64,000 nucleotides of DNA from Massilia eurypsychrophila (GTDB lineage: Bacteria > Pseudomonadota > Gammaproteobacteria > Burkholderiales > Burkholderiaceae_D), in assembly GCF_002760655.1 (NCBI RefSeq), contig NZ_PDOC01000005.1, positions 124,001 through 188,000 on the forward strand, given 5' to 3'. Each line of letters begins with the position of its first letter. Within the stretch, counting starts at the first letter, position 1. This document shows positions 24,239 through 33,383 of the stretch, one piece after another. A program made the translations under genes and the position numbers. Below the pieces are notes generated by a model that was given only the letters and a program-made list of their open reading frames with translations, ran no database searches and was not told the origin of the DNA.

Positions 24239-25069
24239 CTAAGCTTTTTGCAACTTTTTGCGCATCCACAGCGCGCGCCAGGCCAGCACGATCCAGTCGC
24301 GCAATCCCAGCTTGGGCCGGCGCGTAAACACGTCGTAGTCGACCCGCTCGATCGCTTCGAGAATGCGCAGGCCGCCCTGGACGACAAGCCGCAGTTCCCA
24401 GCCGATGCGGCCTGGCAGGCGCAATGCCAGCGGCGCACCCGACAGCATCAGCGCGCGGGCGCGGTCGACCTCGAACTTCATCAGCGCGCGCCAGGCGGCA
24501 TCGGCATGCCAGCCGGCGAGCTGGGCGGGATCGACGCCGAAGCGCAGCAAATCGTCGCCCGGCAGGTAGATGCGGTCCTTCTCGCGGTCGATGGCGACAT
24601 CTTGCAGGAAGTTGATGAGTTGCAGCGCCGAGCAGATGGCGTCGGAATCGCGCACATTGGCCGAGCGCGCGGCGCCGTAGAGCTTGAGCATCAGCAGGCC
24701 GACCGGGTTGGCGGAGCGCCGGCAATAGTCGAGCAGGGAGTCGAAATCGGCGTAGCGCTTGACCGCGACATCCTGCTTGAAGGCGGACAGCAGGTCCTGG
24801 AACGGCTGCAGCGGCAGGCGGTACTGGGCGATGACGGCCGCCAGGCGGGCAAACATCGGATCGTCGCGCCGTTCACAGCGCCCGATCGCCGCGATTTCAT
24901 TGTCATAGTGTGCCAGCGCCGCCAGGCGTTCGCCCGGCAAGGCGTCGCCCTCGTCGGCGATGTCGTCGGCACTGCGGGCGAAGGCGTAGATCGCTTCGAC
25001 CGCCGGCACCAACCGCTTCGGCAGCAGGAATGATGCGACCGGGAAATTTTCGTAGTGTTCGACAGGCAT
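24239..25069 (-). CDS. hpnC: Squalene synthase-like HpnC (hydroxysqualene synthase)
   Basis: 276-aa isoprenyl synthase-fold protein, the HpnC member of the hpnCDE set that converts presqualene diphosphate to hydroxysqualene. Motifs are ARSADDIADEGD and DVAIDREKDRIYLP. The MPVEHYENFPVASFLLPK start at ATG 25069 is typical of HpnC; the frame is open upstream only because it is antisense to the efflux adaptor. It is the first gene of the operon. Squalene probably feeds hopanoid synthesis, but the cyclase gene is not in this window. Confidence 0.94.
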   Translation of the reverse strand: MPVEHYENFPVASFLLPKRLVPAVEAIYAFARSADDIADEGDALPGERLAALAHYDNEIAAIGRCERRDDPMFARLAAVIAQYRLPLQPFQDLLSAFKQDVAVKRYADFDSLLDYCRRSANPVGLLMLKLYGAARSANVRDSDAICSALQLINFLQDVAIDREKDRIYLPGDDLLRFGVDPAQLAGWHADAAWRALMKFEVDRARALMLSGAPLALRLPGRIGWELRLVVQGGLRILEAIERVDYDVFTRRPKLGLRDWIVLAWRALWMRKKLQKA

Positions 25070-25113
25070 GAAAAATAGATGACAGGAAGTAATTTTGAGG
25101 TCGGGCGGCAGTT

Positions 25114-25119
25114 TATAAT
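25114..25119 (+). promoter_or_regulatory. Candidate -10 box for the RND efflux operon
   Basis: TATAAT 54 bases before the adaptor start codon, in the short divergent gap with hpnC. A good -35 is not evident. Confidence 0.35.
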
Positions 25120-25172
25120 TACCAGTTGGAAAGACTTTCACGCACGCCGATTGCATCTTAAAGGAAATCACC

Positions 25173-26273
25173 GTGTTCGCCCCGAATAAAACGCGTCGTG
25201 CCGGCAGACTGCTGCTTCCCATGCTGGGGTTGCTTCTGGCCGCCTGCTCCAAGCCGGCCGACAAGACCGAAGACATCCGCCCCGTGCGCTCGATGGTGCT
25301 GAGCGCGAGCAACGTCGGCGTCAATGCCGAGTTTGCGGGCGACGTGCGGGCGCGCTTCGAATCGCGGCTGGGCTTTCGCGTCGGCGGCAAGATTACCGCG
25401 CGCAAGGTCGACGTCGGCAGCACGGTGCGGCGCGGCCAGGTGCTGATGCAGCTCGATCCGCAAGACTTGCGGCTGTCGCAGGAGCAGTCGATGGCCAACC
25501 TGCGGGCGGTCGAAACCAATCGCGACCTGGCCAAGGCGGACATGAAGCGCTATCAGGAGTTGCGGGTCAAGAATTTTGTCAGCCAGGCGGTGATCGACGG
25601 CAAGGTGGCTGCATGGCAGGCGGCCCAGGCCAGCGTCGACGCGGCCCAGGCCGGTTATCGCGGCCAGGCAAACCAGGCCGGCTACGCCACCTTGGTATCC
25701 GACCTCGACGGCGTGGTGACGGCCATCGAGGCCGAGGTCGGCCAGGTGGTGGCGCCCGGCACGCCGGTGGTGCGGGTCGCGCGGGTCGACGAGAAAGAAA
25801 TTGTCATCGGTATCCCGGAGGACAAGGTCGATGCGCTGCGCAAAGTGGCGGACGTGACGGTGCGCCTGTGGGCCAGCCCGACGGCCGTGATCCAAGGCAA
25901 GATCCGCGAAGTCTCGCCAGTGGCTGATCCCGCCACCCGCACCTACGCCGTGAAGGTGTCGATTCCGCCGGCCTCGCCTGACGTGCGGCTCGGCATGACG
26001 GCGACGGTGCAGTTCTCGTCGACCACGCCCACGCCGCTGATCGCGGTGCCGCTGACCGCGCTGCACCAGGAAAAGAACGTGACATCGGTGTGGATAGTCG
26101 AGAACGGCGCCGTGCGCTTGACGCCGGTGCAGATGGGCGGCGTGGCCGGCAACCAGATCTTGCTCGTGGCCGGCGTCAATCCCGGCGAGACCGTGGTCAC
26201 CGCGGGCGTCAACCTGCTCAAGAACGGCCAGAAAGTCAGCTTGCTCGCTGGTGAACCCGCGAGCGACAAATGA
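25173..26273 (+). CDS. RND efflux periplasmic adaptor lipoprotein
   Basis: HlyD/AcrA-family membrane-fusion protein of 366 aa that links an inner-membrane pump to an outer-membrane channel. An N-terminal lipoprotein signal ends LLLAAC-SKPADK. The barrel-sandwich half-motifs LGFRVGGKITARKVDVGSTV and GVVTAIEAEVGQVVAPGTPV flank a short coiled-coil hairpin rich in Gln and Ala. The beta-barrel and membrane-proximal domains follow (PDVRLGMTATVQF, VNPGETVVTAGVNLLKNGQK). GTG 25173 follows AAGGAAAT. It overlaps the pump gene by ATGA. No outer-membrane factor gene is in the operon. Confidence 0.93.
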   Translation: MFAPNKTRRAGRLLLPMLGLLLAACSKPADKTEDIRPVRSMVLSASNVGVNAEFAGDVRARFESRLGFRVGGKITARKVDVGSTVRRGQVLMQLDPQDLRLSQEQSMANLRAVETNRDLAKADMKRYQELRVKNFVSQAVIDGKVAAWQAAQASVDAAQAGYRGQANQAGYATLVSDLDGVVTAIEAEVGQVVAPGTPVVRVARVDEKEIVIGIPEDKVDALRKVADVTVRLWASPTAVIQGKIREVSPVADPATRTYAVKVSIPPASPDVRLGMTATVQFSSTTPTPLIAVPLTALHQEKNVTSVWIVENGAVRLTPVQMGGVAGNQILLVAGVNPGETVVTAGVNLLKNGQKVSLLAGEPASDK

Positions 26274-29200
26274 ACGGTTTTAACCTGTCGCGCTGGGCGC
26301 TGGAGCACATGCCGCTGACGCGCTACCTGATGGCGGCGCTGCTGATCGGCGGCATCGTCAGCTACGGCACGCTCGGCCAGGATGAAGATCCGCCATTTAC
26401 CTTCCGCGGCATGGTGGTGCGCGCGGTGTGGCCGGGCGCCACGGCGGTGCAGATGGCCGAGCTGGTTACCGACAAGCTCGAGCGCAAGGTGCAGGAAACG
26501 CCGTACATCGACAAGATCCAGAGCTATTCGAAGCCGGGCGAGACGGTCATCATCATGCAGCTGCGCGAATCGACGCCGCCGCGCGAGACGGCCGCTTCCT
26601 GGTACCAGGTGCGCAAGAAGCTGATGGACATCGCCGGCACCTTGCCGCCGGGCGTGCAGGGGCCGTTTTTCAATGACGAGTTCGGCGACACGTACGGCTC
26701 GATCTTGGCGCTGTCGGGCGACGGCTTCAGCTATGCGGAAGTGAAACGCTATGCCGATTCCGTGCGCCAGCAATTGCTGCGGGTGCCGCTGGTGGCCAAG
26801 GTGGAACAGTTCGGCGTGCAGGACGAGAAGATCAACATCCTGTTCTCGGGCAAGAAGTTTGCCACGATGGGCTTGACGTTCGAGGCGATCGTCAGCCAGA
26901 TCGCCACGCAAAACGCGATCGAATCGACCGGCGTGCTGGTCACGCCGACCGACAACCTGCAGGTGCGCGTCAGCGGCGCGCTGAAAACCGTCAAGCACCT
27001 CGAGGAGCTCGAGCTGCGCGCCGGCGGCTCGACCTTGCGGCTGGGCGACATCGCCGAGATCAAGCGGGAATACACCGATCCGCCGCAGGACAAGATGCGC
27101 TACAACGGCAAGGAAGTGATCGGCCTGGGCGTCTCGATGGAAAAGGGCGGCAACGTCATCGCGATGGGCAAGGGCCTCGACGAAACGATGGCGCGCATCA
27201 AGGCGCAGCTGCCGGTCGGCATCGAGCTGCACCGGGTGACGGACCAGCCGCGCGCGGTGAAGGAATCGGTCAGCGAATTCATCAATACCCTGATCGAGGC
27301 GGTGCTGATCGTGCTGGCGGTCAGTTTCGTCGCGCTCGGCCTGCACAGCAAGCCGCTGCGGCTCGACGTGCGGCCCGGCCTGGTCGTGGCGCTGACGATT
27401 CCGCTGGTGCTGGCCATTACGTTCCTGTTCATGAGCCTGTTTGCAATCGACCTGCACAAGATTTCGCTGGGCGCGCTGATCATCGCGCTGGGCCTGCTGG
27501 TCGATGACGCCATCATCGCCGTCGAAATGATGGTGCGCAAGATGGAGGAGGGCATGTCGCGCTTCGACGCGGCGACCTACGCCTACACGTCGACGGCAAT
27601 GCCGATGCTGACCGGCACCTTGATTACCGCGGCAGGTTTTCTGCCGATTGGCCTGGCCAAGTCGGCCGCCGGCGAATACACGTTCTCGATGTTTTCGGTG
27701 AACGCGATTGCGCTGCTGGTGTCGTGGGTGGTGGCGGTGATGTTTACGCCTTACATCGGGTTCATGCTGCTGAAGGTCAAGCCGCACGGCGCCGGCGAGA
27801 GCGCGCACGACGTCTTCAGCACGCCGGGCTTCGAGCGCTTTCGCCGCGTCGTCACCTGGTGCGTCGAGTGGCGCAAGAGCACCATCGCGCTGACCTTGCT
27901 GGTGTTTTTCCTCGGCGTGTTCGGCTTCAATTTTATCGAGAAGCAGTTCTTTCCCGATTCGAGCCGGCGCGAACTGATGGTGGAAATGTGGATGCCGGAA
28001 GGAACCACGTTCGCCGCCAACGAGGCGCAGGTGAAAAAGTTCGAAGCCCTCATCGGGCGCGACGCGAAAGTCGAGAGCGTCACCAGTTATGTCGGCACCG
28101 GCAGTCCTCGTTTTTATCTGCCGCTCGACCAGATATTTCCGCATTCGAACGTGTCGCAGATTGTCGTGCTGCCGAAAGACCTGGCCGCGCGCGAAGCGTT
28201 GCGCAAGAAGATCGTGGCGATGTTCAAGGCCGACTTTCCGGAAGTGCGCGGGCGCGTCAAGCTGCTGCCAAACGGGCCGCCGGTGCCCTATCCGGTGCAG
28301 TTCCAGGTGTTTGGCCCGGACATCGCCACCGTGCGCGGCCTGGCCGACAAGGTCAAGGACATCATGCGCGCCAATCCAAACACGCTGGGCGTGAACGACA
28401 ACTGGAACGAGTCGGTAAAAGTGCTGCGGCTCGACCTCGACCAGGACAAGATGCGCGCGCTCGGCGTGTCCTCGCAAAGCGTGATGCGGGCATCGAACAC
28501 GATTTTATCGGGCACGCCGATCGGCCAGTTCCGCGAAGAGAACCGGCTGATCGACATCGTGGCGCGCTTGCCGGCCGAAGAGCGCGCCACGATGTCGATG
28601 CTCAACGACTCGATCGTGCAGACCGCGTCGGGCAAGTCGGTGACGATCTCGCAGCTGGCGCGCCCGCATTTTGTGTGGGAGCCGGGCGTCGTGTGGCGCG
28701 AGGGGCGCGAGTGGTCGATCACGGTGCAGTCGGACGTCGTCGACGGCATCCAGGGGCCGACCGTATCGAGCCAGATCAGCGACAAGCTCGGTGCGCTGCG
28801 CGCCGCGCTGCCGGCCGGCTACGTCATCAAGCTGGCCGGCGCCGCCGCCGACAGCAAGGCGGCGGAAGCGTCGATTACGGCCAACGTGCCGCTGGTGCTG
28901 TTCATCGTCTTCACCTTGCTGATGCTGCAGCTGCACAGCTTTTCGCGCGCGCTGATGGTGTTCCTGACCGGGCCGCTGGGCGTGGCGGGAGCGGCGATGG
29001 CGCTGCTGATACTGGGGCGGCCGTTCGGCTTCGTCGCCAACCTCGGCGTCATCGCGCTGTTCGGCATGATCATCCGCAATTCAGTGATTTTGGTCGACCA
29101 GATCGAGCAGGACATCGCCGCCGGCGCCGAACCGTGGCACGCGGTGATCGAGGCGTCGGTGCGGCGCAGCCGGCCGATCATCCTGACGGCGGCCGCGGCG

Positions 29201-29365
29201 GCGCTGGCGATGATTCCGCTATCGCGCTCGGTCTTCTGGGGACCGATGGCGGTGGCGATCATGGGCGGCCTGGTGGTAGCGACGGCGCTGACGCTGCTGT
29301 TCCTGCCGGCGCTGTATGCCGCCTGGTTCCGCGTAAAGCGGCCCACAGCACCTGCCACGACATGA
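26270..29365 (+). CDS. RND-family efflux pump permease (AcrB/HAE-1-like)
   Basis: Proton-driven inner-membrane efflux pump of 1031 aa, the normal RND size, with two groups of six transmembrane helices and two large periplasmic loops. The proton-relay aspartates are in LGLLVDDAIIAVEMM (helix 4), and the second repeat has the matching FGMIIRNSVILVDQIEQ. DEDPPFTFRGMVVRAVWPGA near the N-terminus is typical of this subgroup. It shares four bases with the adaptor gene. The substrates cannot be told. A bidirectional terminator follows. Confidence 0.94.
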   Translation: MNGFNLSRWALEHMPLTRYLMAALLIGGIVSYGTLGQDEDPPFTFRGMVVRAVWPGATAVQMAELVTDKLERKVQETPYIDKIQSYSKPGETVIIMQLRESTPPRETAASWYQVRKKLMDIAGTLPPGVQGPFFNDEFGDTYGSILALSGDGFSYAEVKRYADSVRQQLLRVPLVAKVEQFGVQDEKINILFSGKKFATMGLTFEAIVSQIATQNAIESTGVLVTPTDNLQVRVSGALKTVKHLEELELRAGGSTLRLGDIAEIKREYTDPPQDKMRYNGKEVIGLGVSMEKGGNVIAMGKGLDETMARIKAQLPVGIELHRVTDQPRAVKESVSEFINTLIEAVLIVLAVSFVALGLHSKPLRLDVRPGLVVALTIPLVLAITFLFMSLFAIDLHKISLGALIIALGLLVDDAIIAVEMMVRKMEEGMSRFDAATYAYTSTAMPMLTGTLITAAGFLPIGLAKSAAGEYTFSMFSVNAIALLVSWVVAVMFTPYIGFMLLKVKPHGAGESAHDVFSTPGFERFRRVVTWCVEWRKSTIALTLLVFFLGVFGFNFIEKQFFPDSSRRELMVEMWMPEGTTFAANEAQVKKFEALIGRDAKVESVTSYVGTGSPRFYLPLDQIFPHSNVSQIVVLPKDLAAREALRKKIVAMFKADFPEVRGRVKLLPNGPPVPYPVQFQVFGPDIATVRGLADKVKDIMRANPNTLGVNDNWNESVKVLRLDLDQDKMRALGVSSQSVMRASNTILSGTPIGQFREENRLIDIVARLPAEERATMSMLNDSIVQTASGKSVTISQLARPHFVWEPGVVWREGREWSITVQSDVVDGIQGPTVSSQISDKLGALRAALPAGYVIKLAGAAADSKAAEASITANVPLVLFIVFTLLMLQLHSFSRALMVFLTGPLGVAGAAMALLILGRPFGFVANLGVIALFGMIIRNSVILVDQIEQDIAAGAEPWHAVIEASVRRSRPIILTAAAAALAMIPLSRSVFWGPMAVAIMGGLVVATALTLLFLPALYAAWFRVKRPTAPATT

Positions 29366-29449
29366 ACCAAAGCGCCTTGCGAACGGGCTAAGCAACCGGT
29401 CTGCGGCTGCGACTACTTCGTAAGGAGCGATGTCACTGGCTGCAGCGAA

Positions 29450-29486
29450 AAAAACCTTCCAGCTCGACGATGGCTGCAAGGTTTTT
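29450..29486. terminator. Bidirectional terminator between the RND operon and the TonB receptor gene
   Basis: AAAAACCTT-C-CAGC pairs with GCTG-C-AAGGTTTTT: a 13-bp stem with one C-C mismatch, flanked by A-run and T-run on opposite strands, so it can end both converging transcripts. Confidence 0.7.
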
Positions 29487-29506
29487 GGCGACGACTGCAC
29501 GGGCAA

Positions 29507-31645
29507 TCAGAACATGCGGCTCCAGCTTGCCGCGAGGGTGCGGCCGCGACCAGCGAAGGTATTGCCACGGTCAGTTGCCGCAGCCGCTTGAGAGTAGTAG
29601 CCAACGTATTGCTTGTCGAGCAAATTCTCAATGCTCACGCCAAACTTGCCGTGGGACGTATCAAAGGTTGCGGCCGCGTCGACCAGGGTGTAGCCCTTGA
29701 AGTGTTCTTCGAGCTTGCTGGTGCCGACCACACGGCCGATATTGATGTCGCGGTTAAACAGGTGGGTCGCCTGCAAACGCAGCTGCGACGTCGGCAACGG
29801 CTTCCAGTTCGCAGCCAACACAGCTTTGGTCGGCCCCTGCGAGCGCGCACCAAGCGAAATGTCCATCGGCGCGCCCTGAGCTGCGGCGGTCTTGCCGTCG
29901 GTCCGGGCGTAGCTGCCGGAGATCGACAACGGCTTGGTCGGACGCCATTCGCCGCTCACTTCCCAGCCCTTGACGGTGGTGGGAACGCGCTCGACAAGTC
30001 CGACTCCGGCCGAGTTGATCCGGATCACGCTGCCCAGCCTGGAGCGCGAATCATAGCGCGAAATGCCGAATTGTCCCTTGGCGGCGCGCCAGTTGACGCC
30101 GATTTCATTGTTCCGCGTGACGATAGGCTGAAGACTGATCAGACTCGACACGGACTGCCCCGGCGTTGCCACCCCGCGCAACACCAGGCCCGCGTCTGGC
30201 AAGCCAAATCCCTCGGAGCTGGCGACGAACGCCGACCACGCTGGGGCAAAGCGCCAAATCGCGCCAACGTTCTTGACCGACTCGGAAAACTGTGCGGAAC
30301 CGCCTTGTACAAGGCGACTGCCATAGGCAGCCAAGGTGGTGTACGTATCGACACGTAGTTTAGCGTTTTCGTGGCGCACGCCCCCGCGCACTGTGATCGG
30401 GCCATACTCATATTCAAGTTGGGCGAAGGGCGCTGTCGAACTAAATTTCAACAGCGGCACCCAGGTGCGCTCAGTCAGCGCCAGTCGTTGTTCGGTCTGA
30501 TCGCGCAGAAAATCCACGCCAAAGGTCGCCTCGAGGCCGGTGACGAGTGTATCCGGGCGCACGAAAGTCACGCGCGCGCCCAGTTTGTCAGCAATGATCT
30601 GGGATTGATCCCACAAGGTGCCGCGCGGGGCGATGCGAGTGTCCTGGAAGGTGGCCACTTGGGTCGCCCCGTACAAGGACTCGAAGTCGTGGCTGAACAG
30701 TTGCGCGCTGAAGCTGCCGCCAGCGAGATCGGCGTGGCGATAGTCCAGGCTAGCGCTGCGCACCTTGTTGCGGGCAGCCATGCCCACCGGAGTGCCTGGC
30801 AGGGAGCTGGTCGGAACGCCCTCGGCCAAGATGCCGGGATCGTTCATGTAGTCGCCGTCGCCTTCAAGGTTGAAGCGATTGAGCGACAGTTGCAGGCGCT
30901 GTGCGCCGAAGGTCTTGCCGATCTTGAAGAACAGATCGTCCCCATGAGTGTCAAGGGTATCGCCCTGGACTGTGTCAATGCCGAGACGGCGGCCCTTTGC
31001 GTCGTAGCCCATGCCGCGCCGTTGCACGGCTGCATAGCCGAGGAAGTCGAAGGCATCGGACTTGTGGGCGATCGAGTAGCCGGTCTTCCAGTCGAGATTA
31101 TCCGACCGGAACTGGGTCGAAGCGCGCACGTTGACTCCGTAAGTGGTGCCACTGGTGCGCGGCGACTTGGTGATGTAATTGATGATGCCGCCGGTCGCGC
31201 CCATCCCCTGTACCGCAGATGCGCCGTTGATCACTTCGATACGTTCGATGATGAAGCTGTCGGCGAAATAGCCTTCGCGCATGCCGGCGCGCAAAGGATT
31301 GGACTGGGGAATGCCATCCAGCAGGATCAGCGGTTGCCGCCCGCGCAACGATTCCCCGGTTGAGGTCATTTTTTGGCGGCTCGGTGCGTAGCCAGGGATG
31401 AAGGTGGCGAGTGCCTGCGATGGATCGTCCGCGATCAGATATTGCGACGACAGGTCCTGCTGGCTGATGACGGCAATCGCACCGGGGATTTTGTCGATGG
31501 CTTTTTCGCCGCGCGTGGCAGTCACCACGACTTGAGCCGTCAGGCCCTCTGCATTGATATCTGCCTGCTGGGCAAGGGAATCGGCTGTCGCCATGGCCAG
31601 GCACGCGAAAGCAACGGCAAGGGCGACGGGCTTGATTGAGGGCAT
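29507..31645 (-). CDS. TonB-dependent outer-membrane receptor (ferric siderophore type)
   Basis: 712-aa beta-barrel receptor. A signal peptide (KPVALAVAFACLAMATADSLAQQA) is followed by a TonB-box/plug start (TAQVVVTATRGEKAIDKIPG), the plug core IEVINGASAVQGMGATGGIINYIT and a C-terminal barrel ending in ...RGRTLAASWSRMF with terminal Phe (long runs cited in part). It takes up a ferric chelate using TonB energy. ATG 31645 gives the signal peptide; codons upstream cross the promoter. A Fur box lies about 60 bases upstream and a PepSY gene is divergent, so it is probably iron-repressed. Confidence 0.93.
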   Translation of the reverse strand: MPSIKPVALAVAFACLAMATADSLAQQADINAEGLTAQVVVTATRGEKAIDKIPGAIAVISQQDLSSQYLIADDPSQALATFIPGYAPSRQKMTSTGESLRGRQPLILLDGIPQSNPLRAGMREGYFADSFIIERIEVINGASAVQGMGATGGIINYITKSPRTSGTTYGVNVRASTQFRSDNLDWKTGYSIAHKSDAFDFLGYAAVQRRGMGYDAKGRRLGIDTVQGDTLDTHGDDLFFKIGKTFGAQRLQLSLNRFNLEGDGDYMNDPGILAEGVPTSSLPGTPVGMAARNKVRSASLDYRHADLAGGSFSAQLFSHDFESLYGATQVATFQDTRIAPRGTLWDQSQIIADKLGARVTFVRPDTLVTGLEATFGVDFLRDQTEQRLALTERTWVPLLKFSSTAPFAQLEYEYGPITVRGGVRHENAKLRVDTYTTLAAYGSRLVQGGSAQFSESVKNVGAIWRFAPAWSAFVASSEGFGLPDAGLVLRGVATPGQSVSSLISLQPIVTRNNEIGVNWRAAKGQFGISRYDSRSRLGSVIRINSAGVGLVERVPTTVKGWEVSGEWRPTKPLSISGSYARTDGKTAAAQGAPMDISLGARSQGPTKAVLAANWKPLPTSQLRLQATHLFNRDINIGRVVGTSKLEEHFKGYTLVDAAATFDTSHGKFGVSIENLLDKQYVGYYSQAAAATDRGNTFAGRGRTLAASWSRMF

Positions 31646-31704
31646 ACGATTACAGTCCTTAAAAATTGTGCGGTGATCTTTCCCGCAGAACAATGTAAAA
31701 TGAG

Positions 31705-31723
31705 AATGATAACCATTATCATT
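31705..31723. promoter_or_regulatory. Fur box
   Basis: AATGATAACCATTATCATT: perfect 8-base arms around CCA and a close match to the Fur consensus (GATAATGATAATCATTATC). It lies in the 146-bp gap between the divergent TonB receptor and PepSY genes. Confidence 0.88.
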
Positions 31724-31740
31724 CACTTCTTCAAGTGTAT

Positions 31741-31755
31741 TGAGAACTATTCTCA
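31741..31755. promoter_or_regulatory. Second Fur-like inverted repeat
   Basis: TGAGAACTATTCTCA has 6-base arms around CTA and resembles the 7-1-7 Fur half-site pair; a further TTCTCA half-site follows at 31760-31765. It is nearer the PepSY gene, so each divergent promoter may have its own site. Confidence 0.6.
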
Positions 31756-31791
31756 TTTATTCTCATCGGTAAAACTTGCTCTGATACTCAT

Positions 31792-32961
31792 ATGAAAAAT
31801 TTCGCCCTCGCCCTGCATCTGTGGACAGGCCTCGTGTTTGGCACAGTTCTCGTCGTGCTTGGGTTGACCGGATCTGCGCTAAGCTGGATGCACGAGCTCG
31901 ACGTGCTCTTCAACCCGGACCTGTTGCATGTGGCTCCGCCGCCCGGAATGCGCACGGGCGACCCGTTTCGGTTCGACCCAGCCCTGATCGAGTCCGTCGG
32001 TGACGCATTGGTGCGCGATTCGCGCTACGGCAAGCCGAGCACACTGGAAATGCCTGCACGCGCCGGCGATGTTTTCGTCGCGTCGTACCGGTTACCGCCT
32101 GGGCGCGGAAGGGCGCCTTGGGTTCAGTCCGTCACGCGCCAGGTAATGATGGATCCTTCGACTCTGCGCGTAACCGGTGAGCGCAACTGGGGGCAGTTTG
32201 GAATGTCGCGCCCGCTGTTGATGCCGACGTTGTTCCATATTCACCGTTACATGGTCGCCGGTGAAACAGGCAAGGTGACAATAGCGGTGACGGGCGTCGC
32301 GCTTGTGCTGACGGTACTGACCGGCATGATCCTATGGTGGCCGCGCTTGATCGGCTCCGCGATCTGGAATGCGGTGACGGTTCGGCATGGCGGGTCGTGG
32401 CCACGGTTCAGCTTCCGGCTGCACCGCGCGGGTGGCTTCTTCGCCGCGCCGGTGCTGCTGGTTTCCGCACTGTCGGGCATCTACTTCAATATGCCGGATT
32501 GGGTGACGGCGGTTGTAGGCGTCATTTCGCCGGTGACGCCAAATCCCAAATTAATGAACCAGAGTAGCGGCTCGGGCGAAGGCGCGTCGGTTGCCGGCGC
32601 GGTAATCGCGGCGCAGGCAAAGTTCCCAGATGGGCGCATTTCGCGTGTGTCCTTCCCAGTCAAGACCGGCCAGCCATTTGAAATTCGCGTGCGCCAGCCC
32701 GGCGAACTTCGTCAAGGGCCTGGCGCGACGCGCATCAGCGTCGATTCAGGGAACGCCATTGTGCTTCGGGTGATCGATCCCGAGCGGGCCCGAGGCGGCG
32801 ATAAATTCCTCAGCTGGCTGTTCCCCTTGCATACCGGTGAGGCTTTTGGCTTAGGAGGACGGATATTCATCAGCCTGTTCGGATTCATGCCTTTGGCATT
32901 TTTCATGACGGGCTTGGTGATATGGGTAAAGCTGCGCAGAAAAAAGATTTTTGGAAAGTGA
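31792..32961 (+). CDS. PepSY-associated transmembrane protein (iron-uptake accessory)
   Basis: 389-aa inner-membrane protein of the PepSY_TM family: helix near the N-terminus (LALHLWTGLVFGTVLVVLGL), a periplasmic PepSY-like part, two helices around residues 160-180 and 215-235, and a C-terminal helix (FISLFGFMPLAFFMTGLVIW). The LHLWTGL, FHIHRYM and HRAGGFF histidines are typical of the family and may bind heme or shuttle electrons. Such genes often pair with siderophore receptors, and members are thought to reduce ferric chelates. The divergent Fur-controlled receptor supports that role here. Confidence 0.85.
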   Translation: MKNFALALHLWTGLVFGTVLVVLGLTGSALSWMHELDVLFNPDLLHVAPPPGMRTGDPFRFDPALIESVGDALVRDSRYGKPSTLEMPARAGDVFVASYRLPPGRGRAPWVQSVTRQVMMDPSTLRVTGERNWGQFGMSRPLLMPTLFHIHRYMVAGETGKVTIAVTGVALVLTVLTGMILWWPRLIGSAIWNAVTVRHGGSWPRFSFRLHRAGGFFAAPVLLVSALSGIYFNMPDWVTAVVGVISPVTPNPKLMNQSSGSGEGASVAGAVIAAQAKFPDGRISRVSFPVKTGQPFEIRVRQPGELRQGPGATRISVDSGNAIVLRVIDPERARGGDKFLSWLFPLHTGEAFGLGGRIFISLFGFMPLAFFMTGLVIWVKLRRKKIFGK

Positions 32962-33262
32962 AGTACTGCACGGCATCGGGAAAATGCTTCGTTTGCCGCT
33001 GTCTTTCCTCGAACGGATCGAGCACAGGGAGCTGTTGCCCCATGCGCGCCTCGGTGAGCCACGCACAGCCATCCTCGATGGCGACGAAAAAACCCTGTCG
33101 TGTCAGAAAATCCAGTAAAATAGCGGGTTGAAGTTGTAGCCCCTGACCAGGGGCAAAGGCAGTGCAGGGCGGCCGGTTTCATCGTCGGGCGCCCTTTGTT
33201 GTTTCCGGCGGCCGGTGCAGGCCGGCCGACCAGGTGCAGCCGGTAGCCCCGGCTGCGATCCC
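32962..33262. other. Gap of about 300 bp before tRNA-Leu, no gene seen
   Basis: No convincing frame or structure is visible. TAAAAT at 33116-33121 could be a -10 for tRNA-Leu, but no -35 fits. A GC-rich segment rich in GGCCGGC repeats precedes the tRNA. Confidence 0.5.
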
Positions 33263-33349
33263 GCGAGGATGGCGAAATTGGTAGACGCACCAGGTTTAGG
33301 TCCTGACGCCAGCAATGGTGTGGGGGTTCGAGTCCCCCTCCTCGCACCA
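33263..33349 (+). tRNA. tRNA-Leu(UAG)
   Basis: 87 nt including an encoded CCA. Acceptor arms GCGAGGA/TCCTCGC pair fully. The D loop has AAATTGGTAGAC, the anticodon loop is TTTAGGT (UAG), a variable arm typical of class II tRNA-Leu follows, and the T loop is GGTTCGAGTCC. It lies 34 bp before the tig ATG, so it is probably processed from the same transcript or read through into it. Confidence 0.96.
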
Positions 33350-33383
33350 CGAATATAGACACTTTTTTTGGACGATTTTTACA

